Shown: positions 1 through 8,724, counted from the first letter of the stretch. The stretch is 64,000 bases of DNA from an uncultured Mycoplasmatota bacterium (GCA_900553395.1 USDJ01000005.1:1-64000); one strand, 5' to 3'. Numbers and translations are program-made. The notes: generated from the letters alone by a model not told the origin.

Positions 1-635
1 ATAATTAATTTTTCCATTAATTCAGGAACAATTAAATAATCTGGTGGAATATGTGTAGCACCTTTTATTTTTACATTTTCATCTCTATATCTACCAGCGT
101 TATCATCATCTATTTCTTTTAATACTAATTGATGAATATTTTTAATATTCCATTCTGTGATTGGTTCCTTATCTTTAATAAGATCATCTAAAAATAATAT
201 TGCTTGTTCATGATTAATTGCTTCTAAGTGTTCTTTTAATGATTTACCACCGACAGTAATACCTTCTAAAACAACTTGTGTTTCTCTTAAAGTTAATGTA
301 TTTCCTTCTATACCATTACTATTATAAGTCCACTCTAAATTAATAGATTCTTTTAAAGATTTTAATGTTTCTTTTGATATTGGTCTCTTTGAATTTAATT
401 CTTTATTTAATTCATCAACTTTATCAAAATAATTATCAGCTAAATCAAATTTAAATTCAGTATTATCTAGTTTAACACTTCTTTTATCTGCTGGTTTATT
501 AGCATTAATAGGAATATTCCAATTATTCCCCACTTTAACAGCACCTTCAATTCTTCCATCTTGTAATAATCTTCTAATTCTTCTTTCACTAATATTCCAT
601 TTTTGTACAGCTTCTTTTGTAGTCATAAATTCCAT
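1..635 (-). CDS. Fic family protein with N-terminal helix-turn-helix (partial, C-terminus outside window)
   Basis: Read directly from the minus strand; the gene runs off the left edge. Fic proteins transfer AMP or another nucleotide moiety to target proteins. Residues 1-45 form an excisionase/MerR-like helix-turn-helix (TTKEAVQKWNISERRIRR). About residues 105-115 carry SNGIEGNTL, matching the N-terminal inhibitory helix motif of class II Fic proteins. NHEQA and then AGRYRDENVKIKGA with HIPP follow, which is typical Fic core. The catalytic HPFxxGNGR motif lies beyond the window. The ATG at 635 has an AGAGGTGA Shine-Dalgarno 5-8 bases upstream. Whether it is a toxin or a housekeeping AMPylator cannot be judged here. 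Confidence 0.88.
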   Translation of the reverse strand, partial: MEFMTTKEAVQKWNISERRIRRLLQDGRIEGAVKVGNNWNIPINANKPADKRSVKLDNTEFKFDLADNYFDKVDELNKELNSKRPISKETLKSLKESINLEWTYNSNGIEGNTLTLRETQVVLEGITVGGKSLKEHLEAINHEQAILFLDDLIKDKEPITEWNIKNIHQLVLKEIDDDNAGRYRDENVKIKGATHIPPDYLIVPELMEKLI

Positions 636-654
636 AAATTTCACCTCTGAATAC

Positions 655-683
655 ATTATACCGTTATCGGTACAATTTGTCAA
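655..683 (-). promoter_or_regulatory. sigma-A promoter of the fic gene
   Basis: On the minus strand a perfect TTGACA (678-683) and a perfect TATAAT (655-660) are separated by 17 bases. The predicted transcript starts close to the Shine-Dalgarno, so the leader is very short. Confidence 0.8.
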
Positions 684-705
684 CGCATTTATACCGTTAT
701 CGGTA
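659..705. promoter_or_regulatory. Two identical palindromic operators over the fic promoter
   Basis: The 14-base palindrome TACCGTTATCGGTA occurs at 659-672 and 692-705, with starts 33 bases apart (three helical turns). The first copy overlaps the -10 box and spacer; the second lies just upstream of -35. This arrangement suggests cooperative repression, most simply by the helix-turn-helix of the Fic protein itself. The regulator is inference. Confidence 0.75.
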
Positions 706-748
706 TATTATTATAATATTCAATAAATAAATTTTAATACAAAAAAGC

Positions 749-768
749 ATATACATATGTATATACTT
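749..768 (-). terminator. Terminator of the RecD-like helicase gene
   Basis: An AT-only stem centred on CATATG lies just past the helicase stop. On the minus strand it is followed by GCTTTTTTG. Confidence 0.6.
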
Positions 769-769
769 A

Positions 770-3490
770 TTAATTTTTCATTTTATTTTTTATAATAATT
801 ACATCATCTTTCAAACTATAATCCTCCATGTTCTTAATTACTTTATTTTGACATTCTGGACTCCAGTAAATTTTAAGATGATTTTTAGACCTAGTTATTG
901 CAGTGTAAAATATATTTTTAGTAATTAATTCTTCGGACTCATCAGAAATAATAATTTTAACAGAATCAAATTCTAAACCTTGTGATTTATGTATAGATGT
1001 AGCATAAGATACCGTGAAAGGAACAATATAACCCACTTCATCATCTTTATCATCATCATCTTTTCGTAATACCTTTATTTCTATAACCGATCCATCATCT
1101 TCCCTAGAAATAACTTTAATGTTATTATCAAAGGCATCAAAATCAGAAATTCTTCTTTCTACAAACAATTCAAAAGTTATGCTACCTTCATTCTTTTCAA
1201 TTTTTAGAATTTTTCCTTTAAGATTGTTATATAAAACATTAGAAAATCTCCTTACATCACTAAATATAATTAGATCTCCAACCTTATATGTATTTATTCC
1301 CCATTCTATTGGTTCATTTTTATTTGTCATCTGCAAATATCTATTTATATTATTAATCCCATATGGGCCATCATAATTCAAACATAGAACAATTTCTTCA
1401 TCTTCTCTATTTTCAAATATTGATTCGCTTAATATTTCTGAATAAGCTTCATCAATTGTTTTCTCGGTAATGCCATCATCTAAATTTCTTACTTTAGACC
1501 ATAAATTCTTTAATCCATGATTCGTAGTTCGAAAATTTTCAGTTAGTTCATATGAATTTTCAGGAATCAATTCCTTTGCAAATCTAAACCAGTTCCCAAA
1601 CTCAATTGCTTCAATTTGATATATATCACCAACTAATAGTAAGCAATCATAATTGTTTTTCTTTAACATTTGAAGCATTATATCATTCTCTACCATACTA
1701 CACTCATCTACAACAACTAAATCATAACTATCTCTTATAGAATCATCTATAAATTTATCAACAGTATAAAATTCATAGTTATCCATTGCTTCTTTACCAA
1801 CTCGAATTTTAATATTGTTTAGAGCAGCATTAGTTTTGGCTAAAAAAGCAATTCTTTTACCATCAAATATTTTAGATATTATTTTAATCATTTCAGTTTT
1901 ACCTGTTCCTGCAGAGCCATATATTAAACCAACTTTTGAATTAATATATATTTTTTCAGAAATATTTTTCTTAATACTATCAGTAAATTCATAATCGCTA
2001 AAAACTTCAAACATATCATACATATTTTTATAATCAGAATATTTTTCATTAGTTTTACTTTTTAAAACATCTATAATTTTTATCGTACTTTCTTCAAATC
2101 CTCTTATATAGACTTTATTTCCAATTGTTTCTAAATATCTATCTGTATGTTTGTAATAAACGCGCTTATTAAATTCTTTTATAAGTTTTTTACCATCTTC
2201 TTCATCATAACCTAATTCCTTAAAAGAAAAATAAATTCTATTTGTTGAATTGCATAAATCATTTATCTTTCTTCCAAAGAACTCATGTTCTCTATTTACT
2301 GGATCAATTATTTCAAATAAATCTGATATAGATATTTTATGACCATTTAATGAAGAGGCATATGGCATAGTTTCAAAAACATTACACCCATACTCTAAAT
2401 ATAAATCTGATAGTATTTTACATTGCCCATCACATATTTGATCAATAACTACAGAATTTCTCAATACATGTATTAAGTACTTTAAAACATTATGACCCGG
2501 TTTATTGTTAACAACAATATTTCTTATCATTTCAAACAATTCAAACAAATGATGAGTATTATAAACTGATGACTCTTGTTTAATTCTTTCAAATTCTTCA
2601 TCGCTTAAATCCATAATATGGTTTAATGTCCAGCGATTATTTTTTAATAAATGCATAAAGTACTCATATTCATTTGCCCGATACGATACTCTTTTATTTA
2701 TACCAAATATTTTATATAAACTATTTATTTCTGCAGGTTTAATAAATATCTCATAATTATTAATTATCTTGATTTCCACTTCTGATTTAAATGATTTTAT
2801 ATTTTTCTTTACATAGCTTATTTTAATAGCATAATTATCTGGAATTCTTACTGGAGAATAGAAAATAATTCTATTAAATTTATTAACATAGTCGATAGCT
2901 GGTGTTAATGTTAATTCATAGAAAACTCTATCTTCTATAGCAACTGGCTTTGTTTTCTTAATATAATATGCATTGCCTAAAACTCGTTCACTATTATCAA
3001 ATTTTATTTGAATTAACTTATTATATATTTCTTTATAGTAATCATATAAAGATGGGTCTATTTTAAACATAGGAAATTTATATAAATTTGTTAATATTTT
3101 TTCTTTAAACAAAGCAAAATAATATCTTTTTAGATCAACAAGATACTCTTGATATTTAACCATTAATCTAATTGAACCATCCTCACTATAACTATTATGT
3201 GAAGGTCCAATTTCTAATAAGGCATGAAAGTTCTTTAATATTTCATGCTTATATAAAGATTTAATATACTTAATAGCAAGTCCGTTATTCACATGATTAT
3301 ATTCTACATAATCCTTCTTGTATTCAACAACATATACTTTAAATGCTATATATTCTACCAAATCTCTTAAACTCTTTATGATATTTTGGGACATATAACC
3401 TCTATTATCAACGGAATCATCTATATTTTTTTCTATCTTAATATTCAAATCATTAATTTTTCGATTAATAAAGTTAATACTTTCATCCAT
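770..3490 (-). CDS. RecD/UvrD-like superfamily 1 DNA helicase with unknown N-terminal half
   Basis: 906 residues. The C-terminal half is a superfamily 1 helicase: Walker A GSAGTGKT near residue 525, Walker B VVVDECSM near 593, an NFRT motif, an SH3-like insertion, and the RecD/UvrD C-terminal signature SYATSIHKSQGLEFD near 828 followed by YTAITRSK. The first ~470 residues match nothing I recognise. The start at 3490 has a strong AGGGGG Shine-Dalgarno. It lies between fic and a LlaJI-like nuclease gene but is separated from the latter by a terminator, so it is probably transcribed alone. A role in DNA defence is inferred from the neighbours; a general repair helicase is the alternative. Confidence 0.8.
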   Translation of the reverse strand: MDESINFINRKINDLNIKIEKNIDDSVDNRGYMSQNIIKSLRDLVEYIAFKVYVVEYKKDYVEYNHVNNGLAIKYIKSLYKHEILKNFHALLEIGPSHNSYSEDGSIRLMVKYQEYLVDLKRYYFALFKEKILTNLYKFPMFKIDPSLYDYYKEIYNKLIQIKFDNSERVLGNAYYIKKTKPVAIEDRVFYELTLTPAIDYVNKFNRIIFYSPVRIPDNYAIKISYVKKNIKSFKSEVEIKIINNYEIFIKPAEINSLYKIFGINKRVSYRANEYEYFMHLLKNNRWTLNHIMDLSDEEFERIKQESSVYNTHHLFELFEMIRNIVVNNKPGHNVLKYLIHVLRNSVVIDQICDGQCKILSDLYLEYGCNVFETMPYASSLNGHKISISDLFEIIDPVNREHEFFGRKINDLCNSTNRIYFSFKELGYDEEDGKKLIKEFNKRVYYKHTDRYLETIGNKVYIRGFEESTIKIIDVLKSKTNEKYSDYKNMYDMFEVFSDYEFTDSIKKNISEKIYINSKVGLIYGSAGTGKTEMIKIISKIFDGKRIAFLAKTNAALNNIKIRVGKEAMDNYEFYTVDKFIDDSIRDSYDLVVVDECSMVENDIMLQMLKKNNYDCLLLVGDIYQIEAIEFGNWFRFAKELIPENSYELTENFRTTNHGLKNLWSKVRNLDDGITEKTIDEAYSEILSESIFENREDEEIVLCLNYDGPYGINNINRYLQMTNKNEPIEWGINTYKVGDLIIFSDVRRFSNVLYNNLKGKILKIEKNEGSITFELFVERRISDFDAFDNNIKVISREDDGSVIEIKVLRKDDDDKDDEVGYIVPFTVSYATSIHKSQGLEFDSVKIIISDESEELITKNIFYTAITRSKNHLKIYWSPECQNKVIKNMEDYSLKDDVIIIKNKMKN

Positions 3491-3522
3491 ACAAATCCCC
3501 CTAAGAATAAATAATTATATAT

Positions 3523-3531
3523 ATTATAGCA
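3523..3531 (-). promoter_or_regulatory. Extended -10 promoter element for the helicase gene
   Basis: On the minus strand TGCTATAAT gives a TGn extension and a perfect TATAAT, about 33 bases upstream of the ATG. No clear -35 box is visible; the upstream terminator occupies that region. Confidence 0.4.
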
Positions 3532-3534
3532 TAT

Positions 3535-3568
3535 AAAAACATATATAATTGATCTTATATATGTTTTT
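3535..3568. terminator. AT-only bidirectional terminator hairpin
   Basis: A perfect 14-base-pair stem with a 6-base loop has T runs on both sides. It lies downstream of the LlaJI-like gene and upstream of the helicase gene, so it isolates the two minus-strand transcripts. Confidence 0.6.
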
Positions 3569-3619
3569 TTAACGTATTTAATAAATATGTTAAAATTTTA
3601 CTATTTTTTTAACATATCA

Positions 3620-3681
3620 TGACACTTACGACACTTGTTTCTAGGGGGTACCCTAATACATTTAAGTGACGCAAGTGACAC
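3620..3681. repeat. Imperfect inverted repeat downstream of the nuclease gene
   Basis: Arms at 3620-3637 and 3664-3681 pair with A-A mismatches at mirrored positions, around a central GGGTACCC palindrome. The segment is clearly richer in GC than its surroundings. No T run follows, so it is not an ordinary terminator. Function unknown; it could be an element end or a protein-binding site. Confidence 0.4.
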
Positions 3682-3687
3682 GGTAAA

Positions 3688-4758
3688 TCATTTATTAAGC
3701 CCATCAATAATGGAATCTACTAATTTATCAGTATTAGCTTTATCTTTGTGTAGATAACAATCTATCAAGAATTTAGTATCCATTAATAATAATGCTATTT
3801 TTTTATGTGAAGATTCACTAGATTCATTATTTCTGGCTTTACTTTCAGCATATCCTATATAAACAAAATTTTCATTCAAATCAAATCTATTGCCTATTTT
3901 ATTATACGGAACAATAAATGCATTATATATTTTATCTGTATCATACTCTAATGGTTTATCAAAATTATGTGGATTACTACAATAATCACCATACGTAATT
4001 TGCTTGTCTATATCTTCAGCTCCAGGTAATTTTCCATTATCAATTACAGCGTATTTATAGTACTTAGAATCAATTATAAATAATTCTCTTTTATTTTTCC
4101 TTTTTATTATTGTATCAGGTCTAATATGAGGATCAGACACTTTTTCTGGCAAATTTACCCATTTTAGTTCTGGTCTATAATTATTTATTAAATCATTACC
4201 AAACACCGAATCAACAATTTTCTCCCAAGCATGATTATAATTAGTAGTTAATATATTATTAACACTCCCCGCAGAATCATTTTCAAACTCACTTTTTATA
4301 ATTTGTATCATATTATTAAGCAGTGTCTTTTTTCTATCATTAAAGGATTTTCTTAATTCATCAGTCAATATTTGAATATAATAATTTTTATTTTTATCAT
4401 CATAGTTATAATCTATTTTTTCTATATCACCGAATAGCCAGCCAATTTGTTCAATACTATGATTAATGCATAATGCATGTATTTCAGTGATTATATTATC
4501 AATAGTTCTCTTTTTATCCACATAAGGATTTAAATATATAGCGCCTTGATTCGAAAATAATGGGGTTGTAGAAAAAGTTCTTTTCCAATTTGTTTTTCCT
4601 CGTTGAGATTGTATATATACCTTTTCTTTCTCATTATATAAACCATTACTTATATAATCATTTAAAATCCACAAATATGTATGAATTGGAAAACCTGTAA
4701 TATTACCAACTTGATTTTTATAATCATCATCAAAATCTTTAATTTTCGTTAAAGACAT
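3688..4758 (-). CDS. LlaJI-like restriction endonuclease, probably missing its native start
   Basis: 356 residues from the first ATG. A PD-(D/E)XK-type nuclease core is visible: RPDTII near residue 211, then LFIIDSKYYK near 227-236. The earlier RGKTNWKRTF segment and the IEQIGWLFGD segment are what I remember of the LlaJI-family endonucleases, which normally work with a McrB-like GTPase and methyltransferases. None of those partners is present. The reading frame stays open for 35 codons above the ATG (to 4863) and reads like protein, but it has no ATG, GTG or TTG, and the ATG at 4758 has no Shine-Dalgarno. The gene is therefore likely damaged at its 5' end, and may be an orphan remnant. Confidence 0.6.
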   Translation of the reverse strand: MSLTKIKDFDDDYKNQVGNITGFPIHTYLWILNDYISNGLYNEKEKVYIQSQRGKTNWKRTFSTTPLFSNQGAIYLNPYVDKKRTIDNIITEIHALCINHSIEQIGWLFGDIEKIDYNYDDKNKNYYIQILTDELRKSFNDRKKTLLNNMIQIIKSEFENDSAGSVNNILTTNYNHAWEKIVDSVFGNDLINNYRPELKWVNLPEKVSDPHIRPDTIIKRKNKRELFIIDSKYYKYAVIDNGKLPGAEDIDKQITYGDYCSNPHNFDKPLEYDTDKIYNAFIVPYNKIGNRFDLNENFVYIGYAESKARNNESSESSHKKIALLLMDTKFLIDCYLHKDKANTDKLVDSIIDGLNK

Positions 4759-4858
4759 AGTTGATAAAATATCAATTACAGATTTCCTTTGAAGATTTGG
4801 AAAGTCATCTGATGGAATATTATAGTCAAGAGGGAAAAATATAGATATTTTATCTTTA

Positions 4859-5392
4859 TCAAATTATATCATATATATTTATTAAATCATATATTTTTAA
4901 TAAATCATTTATAATTATATATTTATCGTTTTTCTTCCCATAACTATCATAATCATCTAATTTTTCATTAAAAAATATTGGAATACCACCACAATTTTGC
5001 CAATCATTTAAATTTTTTAAATCATCATCAATTAAAATATTACCATTAGCATCCACAAATTGAGTTTTCGAGACATTATATGGTACAAAACACATAGTAC
5101 TTATTCCATTTAACAACAAATATTTCTTCTTCGCCTTTTCTTCTTCTTTAGAATTTACTTTTGATAAAACACAAACATTTTGCTTTTTATTCAACTGTTT
5201 AATTTTATCTAAACTGTTATTAATTTCTCTACTATTTTTTAAGATTGATTCCCAACCGATTTCTAACATTACTTTTTTAAGGTTAATTTCATCTATTTCT
5301 TCAGTATTAAATTTTTTTTGATACTTTGTAAATATAATTTCCCAGGTATCAAGTATAACTCCATCAAAATCGATATATATTTTAATATTCAT
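4859..5392 (-). CDS. HAD-superfamily hydrolase-like protein
   Basis: 177 residues. The N-terminus carries the HAD nucleophile motif IDFDGVILDTW, and a late NILIDDDLKNL segment supplies the acidic metal-binding pair. The size and layout resemble small HAD phosphatases or 5'-nucleotidase-like proteins; the substrate is unknown. Its start overlaps the 3' end of the VUT transporter gene by 11 bases, so the two are probably co-translated. Its TGA stop overlaps the open frame of the LlaJI-like gene that follows. Confidence 0.65.
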   Translation of the reverse strand: MNIKIYIDFDGVILDTWEIIFTKYQKKFNTEEIDEINLKKVMLEIGWESILKNSREINNSLDKIKQLNKKQNVCVLSKVNSKEEEKAKKKYLLLNGISTMCFVPYNVSKTQFVDANGNILIDDDLKNLNDWQNCGGIPIFFNEKLDDYDSYGKKNDKYIIINDLLKIYDLINIYDII

Positions 5393-5912
5393 TTACTTTT
5401 TTTATTTTGCTGGCAATATATATGTAAGGTGTATCACATAAAGCAATTACAAATTTAAAAACATACATCGATATCATTATTTGAAAAATAACCTGAATAT
5501 CCACTAAACCATAATATGTAATTGTACAAAATATTATTGTATCAATTATTTGACAGATCATTGTGTTAGCATTGTTACTTAACCATAATTTATTATATTT
5601 TTTTTGTAATCTTTGAAATAAAATTGTGTCTATAAATTGACTAAATGCAAAAGCAATTAAACTTGCAATAGTAATACGAATATTTACAGTAAAAATAGTA
5701 ATTAAGCTTTGCTGTGCAAAATCATTGCTACTTGGTGCATATTTTAAACACAAACTCATGAAAACAGTCATTACAATCATAGTAAGAAATCCTATCAAAA
5801 TTGTTTTTTTTGCTTCCTTTTTACCATATTTTAAATTTAATATATCTGTTGCCAAAAAAGTACTACCATATAATATTGTTCCTAAAGAAGATTCAATTCC
5901 AAAAATATATAA
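5382..5912 (-). pseudogene. VUT-family (queuosine precursor transporter-like) membrane protein, N-terminus lost
   Basis: The recognisable frame starts around 5903-5912 with an IFG-IESSLGTILYGSTFLATD stretch characteristic of COG1738 (YhhQ/QueT-like) transporters, and ends in FQIMISMYVFKFVIALCDTP. About the first 50 residues of a normal protein are missing. The frame hits a TAG at 5919-5921, exactly where integrase sequence begins on the other strand. A TTG at 5855 would give 157 residues but falls inside the conserved core, so I regard it as a false start. The gene overlaps the HAD gene. It is most likely a 5'-deleted remnant. Confidence 0.7.
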
Positions 5913-5914
5913 CA

Positions 5915-6475
5915 GGTACTACTAGTCTAAATGATAAAGCAATGTTTGAAATGTTATATTATTGTGGATTACGTCGTGGTGAAGCAAGATGTCTTCAATG
6001 GTCTGATATTGATTGGAATAATAAGTTAGTATCTATTACTAAACAAGCTAATAGTGTTAAGGATAGTCAAAAATATTATGAACTAACTCCACCTAAAACA
6101 TCTAAGAGTATTAGAACTTTACCTCTTACTGAAATTTTATATAATGATTTAGTAAATTTATACAATGAAAAAAAGTACTATGGCTTTAATGACAGATGGT
6201 TTATTTTCGGTGAACATGAACCATTAACTTTCGGTATGATGTCTAGAATTAATGGTAGAATCACTAAAAATGCAGATATCCGAAGAATTCCACTACACTC
6301 TTTTAGACATAGTTATGCTTTTTTACTAATAAATACTGGTCAACCAGTAACAAATGTATCAAAATATTTAGGTCATGCTAATACTAAAGAAACACTAGAC
6401 ACATATGCTCATATGTGTCCAAATAATCTAACTGATGCAAAAAATACTATGGATAATTTAAGTCTAAGTATTTAA
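5915..6475 (+). pseudogene. Tyrosine integrase, C-terminal catalytic half only
   Basis: From about 5918 the plus strand encodes a phage/ICE-type tyrosine recombinase catalytic domain. It has R in CGLRRGEARC, a lysine hairpin PPKTSKSIRTLPL, HSFRH, LGHANTKETLDTYAHM with the final His and the nucleophile Tyr. The arm-binding and core-binding N-terminal domains are absent. Upstream in-frame codons are just the reverse strand of the VUT gene. The full catalytic set R-K-H-R-H-Y is kept, but without a start or N-terminus it should be inactive. Confidence 0.8.
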
Positions 6476-6498
6476 ATAAATTCAAATAAAAAAAATAT

Positions 6499-6543
6499 TT
6501 AGTATCTAAAAACTAATATTTGGTATCTAGTATGGTATCTAGA
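6499..6543 (+). repeat. Clustered GTATCTA repeats after the integrase remnant
   Basis: Within 45 bases directly after the integrase stop, TAGTATCTA, GGTATCTAG and GGTATCTAGATA follow one another. Repeats at this place often serve as integrase or excisionase arm sites or mark the attachment site; that role is inferred from position only. Confidence 0.4.
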
Positions 6544-6572
6544 TAACTCAAAAATAGTTAAAAATCCCTTAT

Positions 6573-6674
6573 AAACAAAAGTATTCCCCTCTCTCGAGGG
6601 GAATTTCAGGGGGTTTGGTTGCATGTTCTTCACATATTAGCGTCGTAAAGAACACTCGGTATGTTTACCATACC
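6573..6674 (-). ncRNA. Candidate structured small RNA between recG and the integrase remnant
   Basis: A minus-strand unit of about 100 nt. It starts with the hairpin at 6658-6674 (GGTATG stem, 6 bp), continues with a 7-bp stem (6624-6630 with 6648-6654) around a 17-base loop, and ends in a 9-bp GC-rich hairpin (6583-6604) with a GAGA tetraloop followed by ACTTTTGTTT. A well-spaced promoter lies directly upstream. I cannot assign it to any known RNA family. The last hairpin might also terminate recG transcripts. Confidence 0.5.
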
Positions 6675-6680
6675 ATATTA

Positions 6681-6709
6681 AGTATAGAATAAATTTTTTA
6701 ATTAGTCAA
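6681..6709 (-). promoter_or_regulatory. Promoter of the 6573-6674 RNA candidate
   Basis: TTGACT (6704-6709) and TATACT (6681-6686) on the minus strand with a 17-base spacer. The expected start, near 6674, is the first base of the first hairpin. Confidence 0.55.
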
Positions 6710-6741
6710 GTTATTTTATCAAATGAATAATCTAATCTAAA

Positions 6742-8724
6742 CTAATCTAAACTAACTGATTTATCTAATATTTTTTTTAATTCCGGATAATTATTAATAC
6801 TTGAAAGTAATTCTAAAGAATCATCTTTTGCTTTAAGCAAAATATTAAAATCTTCTTTTAAATTAGCAACTTTAAAACTCATATCACCGCTTTGTCTTAC
6901 TCCAAATAAGTCTCCACTGCCTCTTATTTTAAAATCTTCTTCACTTATTTTAAATCCATCCAAAGTTTTAGTCATTATATCAAGTCTAGCCGAATCTTTA
7001 TCACTTATTAAAATGCAATAGCTATCAAGACTATTTCTACCTACTCTTCCTCTTAATTGGTGCAACTGTGATAATCCAAACCTAAATGCATCAAATATAA
7101 CTATCATAGTAGCATTTTTAACATCGACACCAACTTCAATTACGGTAGTACTAACTAAAATAGAAATTTCTCCATCTTTAAATTTTTGCATAACATCTTC
7201 TTTATCGTCTTTGTCCATTTTTCCATGCATAATTCCTATTTTACATACCTTACCAAAAGCTGAATTCATTTTATTATATAGCTCGTCTACATTTTCCAAA
7301 TTTATTTTATCAGACTCTTCTACTAAAGGGGCTATTACATAAATTTGATGTTTATTTTTTAACTCATTATACATCATCTCTAAGACTGATTTTATTTGTT
7401 TAGAATTCATAAGTAGTGTTTTAATCTCTTTTCTTCCATTAGGTAAAGTTTTTATATTTGAAACATCCATATCTCCATATATTGTGAGTGCATAAGTTCT
7501 AGGTATAGGAGTAGCACTCAAATATAAAACATCCGGAGTAACACCTTTATTTTTTAAATTTGATCTTTGATTTACACCAAATCTATGTTGTTCATCTGTA
7601 ATTACAAGACCTAAGTTGTTATAAGTGACACCCTCACTAAATAATGCATGAGTTCCTATTAATATATCAATATTTCCATCATTTAATCTATTATATATAT
7701 CTTTTTTTTCTTTTAATTTCATTGATCCTGTAAGTAGATCAACTTTTATGCCATATTTATTAAGCAGTTTACTAATATTTAAATAGTGCTGATTAGCTAA
7801 AACTTCTGTTGGAGCCATCATAACACCTTGATAACCACTTAAATAATTTATGTATAAAGCTATTATAGCAACCATAGTTTTACCACTACCTACATCGCCC
7901 TGAATTAATCTATTCATTCTAATAGGATTTGTTATATCACTTAATATATCATTTACACACTTTTCTTGATCAATAGTAAGAGTAAATGGTAAATCGTTTA
8001 TAAATTTTTTTACACTTTTTGTATCTATAGTTCTCTTAAGACCTACTTGTTTTTTTCTGCTTAACTTTAAACTATTCATTTTTAACATAAATAAAAATAA
8101 TTCTTCATATTTTAAATACGCTAAAGCCTGATTTAATTCATATGTTGTCTTAGGATTATGAATTTGTTTAATAGCTATATCTTTATTTATAAGCTTATAT
8201 TTTAGCTTGAGATATTCAGGAATATACTCTACTGTTTTTATCTTAAGATTAATAGCCTCATTTATAAGTTCTTTTATTTGATTACTGGTAATTAGGTTAG
8301 AACTATGATAAATAGGTTCAATTCTAGGTTCATCATCAAGGGGTGAAAATTTTATATCATTGGCTACAATTAAATTATGCATTTTATCATATTTACCTAT
8401 TATAGTTACAACATTATTTATAATTATTTTACTTTTTAAATAACCCCTATTAAATATAGAAACATTAATTAAATATTTTCCCGTATTTATCTTAAAAGTC
8501 ATTTTATTCATCTTTTTATTAAAAAAATATATTGTAGGGTTAGATTCTATAGTACCATCTATAATTACTTTATCATCCTGACTTAATGTACTTATATCAC
8601 TTCTTTTTATTACGTCATATCTAAACGGATAGTATGAAATTAAATCCTGTATTGTATATAATCCTAATTTTTCTAAAGCACTAGTTTTCTTAGGTCCAAC
8701 ATTTTTTAATTCAGATATATTCAT
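6742..8724 (-). CDS. recG: ATP-dependent DNA helicase RecG
   Basis: 660 residues, normal length. RecG remodels stalled replication forks and Holliday junctions. The N-terminal wedge/OB region begins with LKNVGPKKTSALEKLGLYTI and is followed by the YYPFRYD motif. Helicase domains show Walker A GDVGSGKT, DEQHRFG (DExH box), LSATPIPRTYALTIYGDMD and the C-terminal QLRGRVGR. It starts 7 bases after the upstream exporter gene with an AGGAAC Shine-Dalgarno, so the two form a small operon. Confidence 0.97.
   Translation of the reverse strand: MNISELKNVGPKKTSALEKLGLYTIQDLISYYPFRYDVIKRSDISTLSQDDKVIIDGTIESNPTIYFFNKKMNKMTFKINTGKYLINVSIFNRGYLKSKIIINNVVTIIGKYDKMHNLIVANDIKFSPLDDEPRIEPIYHSSNLITSNQIKELINEAINLKIKTVEYIPEYLKLKYKLINKDIAIKQIHNPKTTYELNQALAYLKYEELFLFMLKMNSLKLSRKKQVGLKRTIDTKSVKKFINDLPFTLTIDQEKCVNDILSDITNPIRMNRLIQGDVGSGKTMVAIIALYINYLSGYQGVMMAPTEVLANQHYLNISKLLNKYGIKVDLLTGSMKLKEKKDIYNRLNDGNIDILIGTHALFSEGVTYNNLGLVITDEQHRFGVNQRSNLKNKGVTPDVLYLSATPIPRTYALTIYGDMDVSNIKTLPNGRKEIKTLLMNSKQIKSVLEMMYNELKNKHQIYVIAPLVEESDKINLENVDELYNKMNSAFGKVCKIGIMHGKMDKDDKEDVMQKFKDGEISILVSTTVIEVGVDVKNATMIVIFDAFRFGLSQLHQLRGRVGRNSLDSYCILISDKDSARLDIMTKTLDGFKISEEDFKIRGSGDLFGVRQSGDMSFKVANLKEDFNILLKAKDDSLELLSSINNYPELKKILDKSVSLD

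Noticed and set aside
5801..5914. N-terminal part of a 224-codon plus-strand frame leading into the integrase
   Set aside because: It is the reverse strand of the VUT transporter gene; integrase similarity begins only near 5918.
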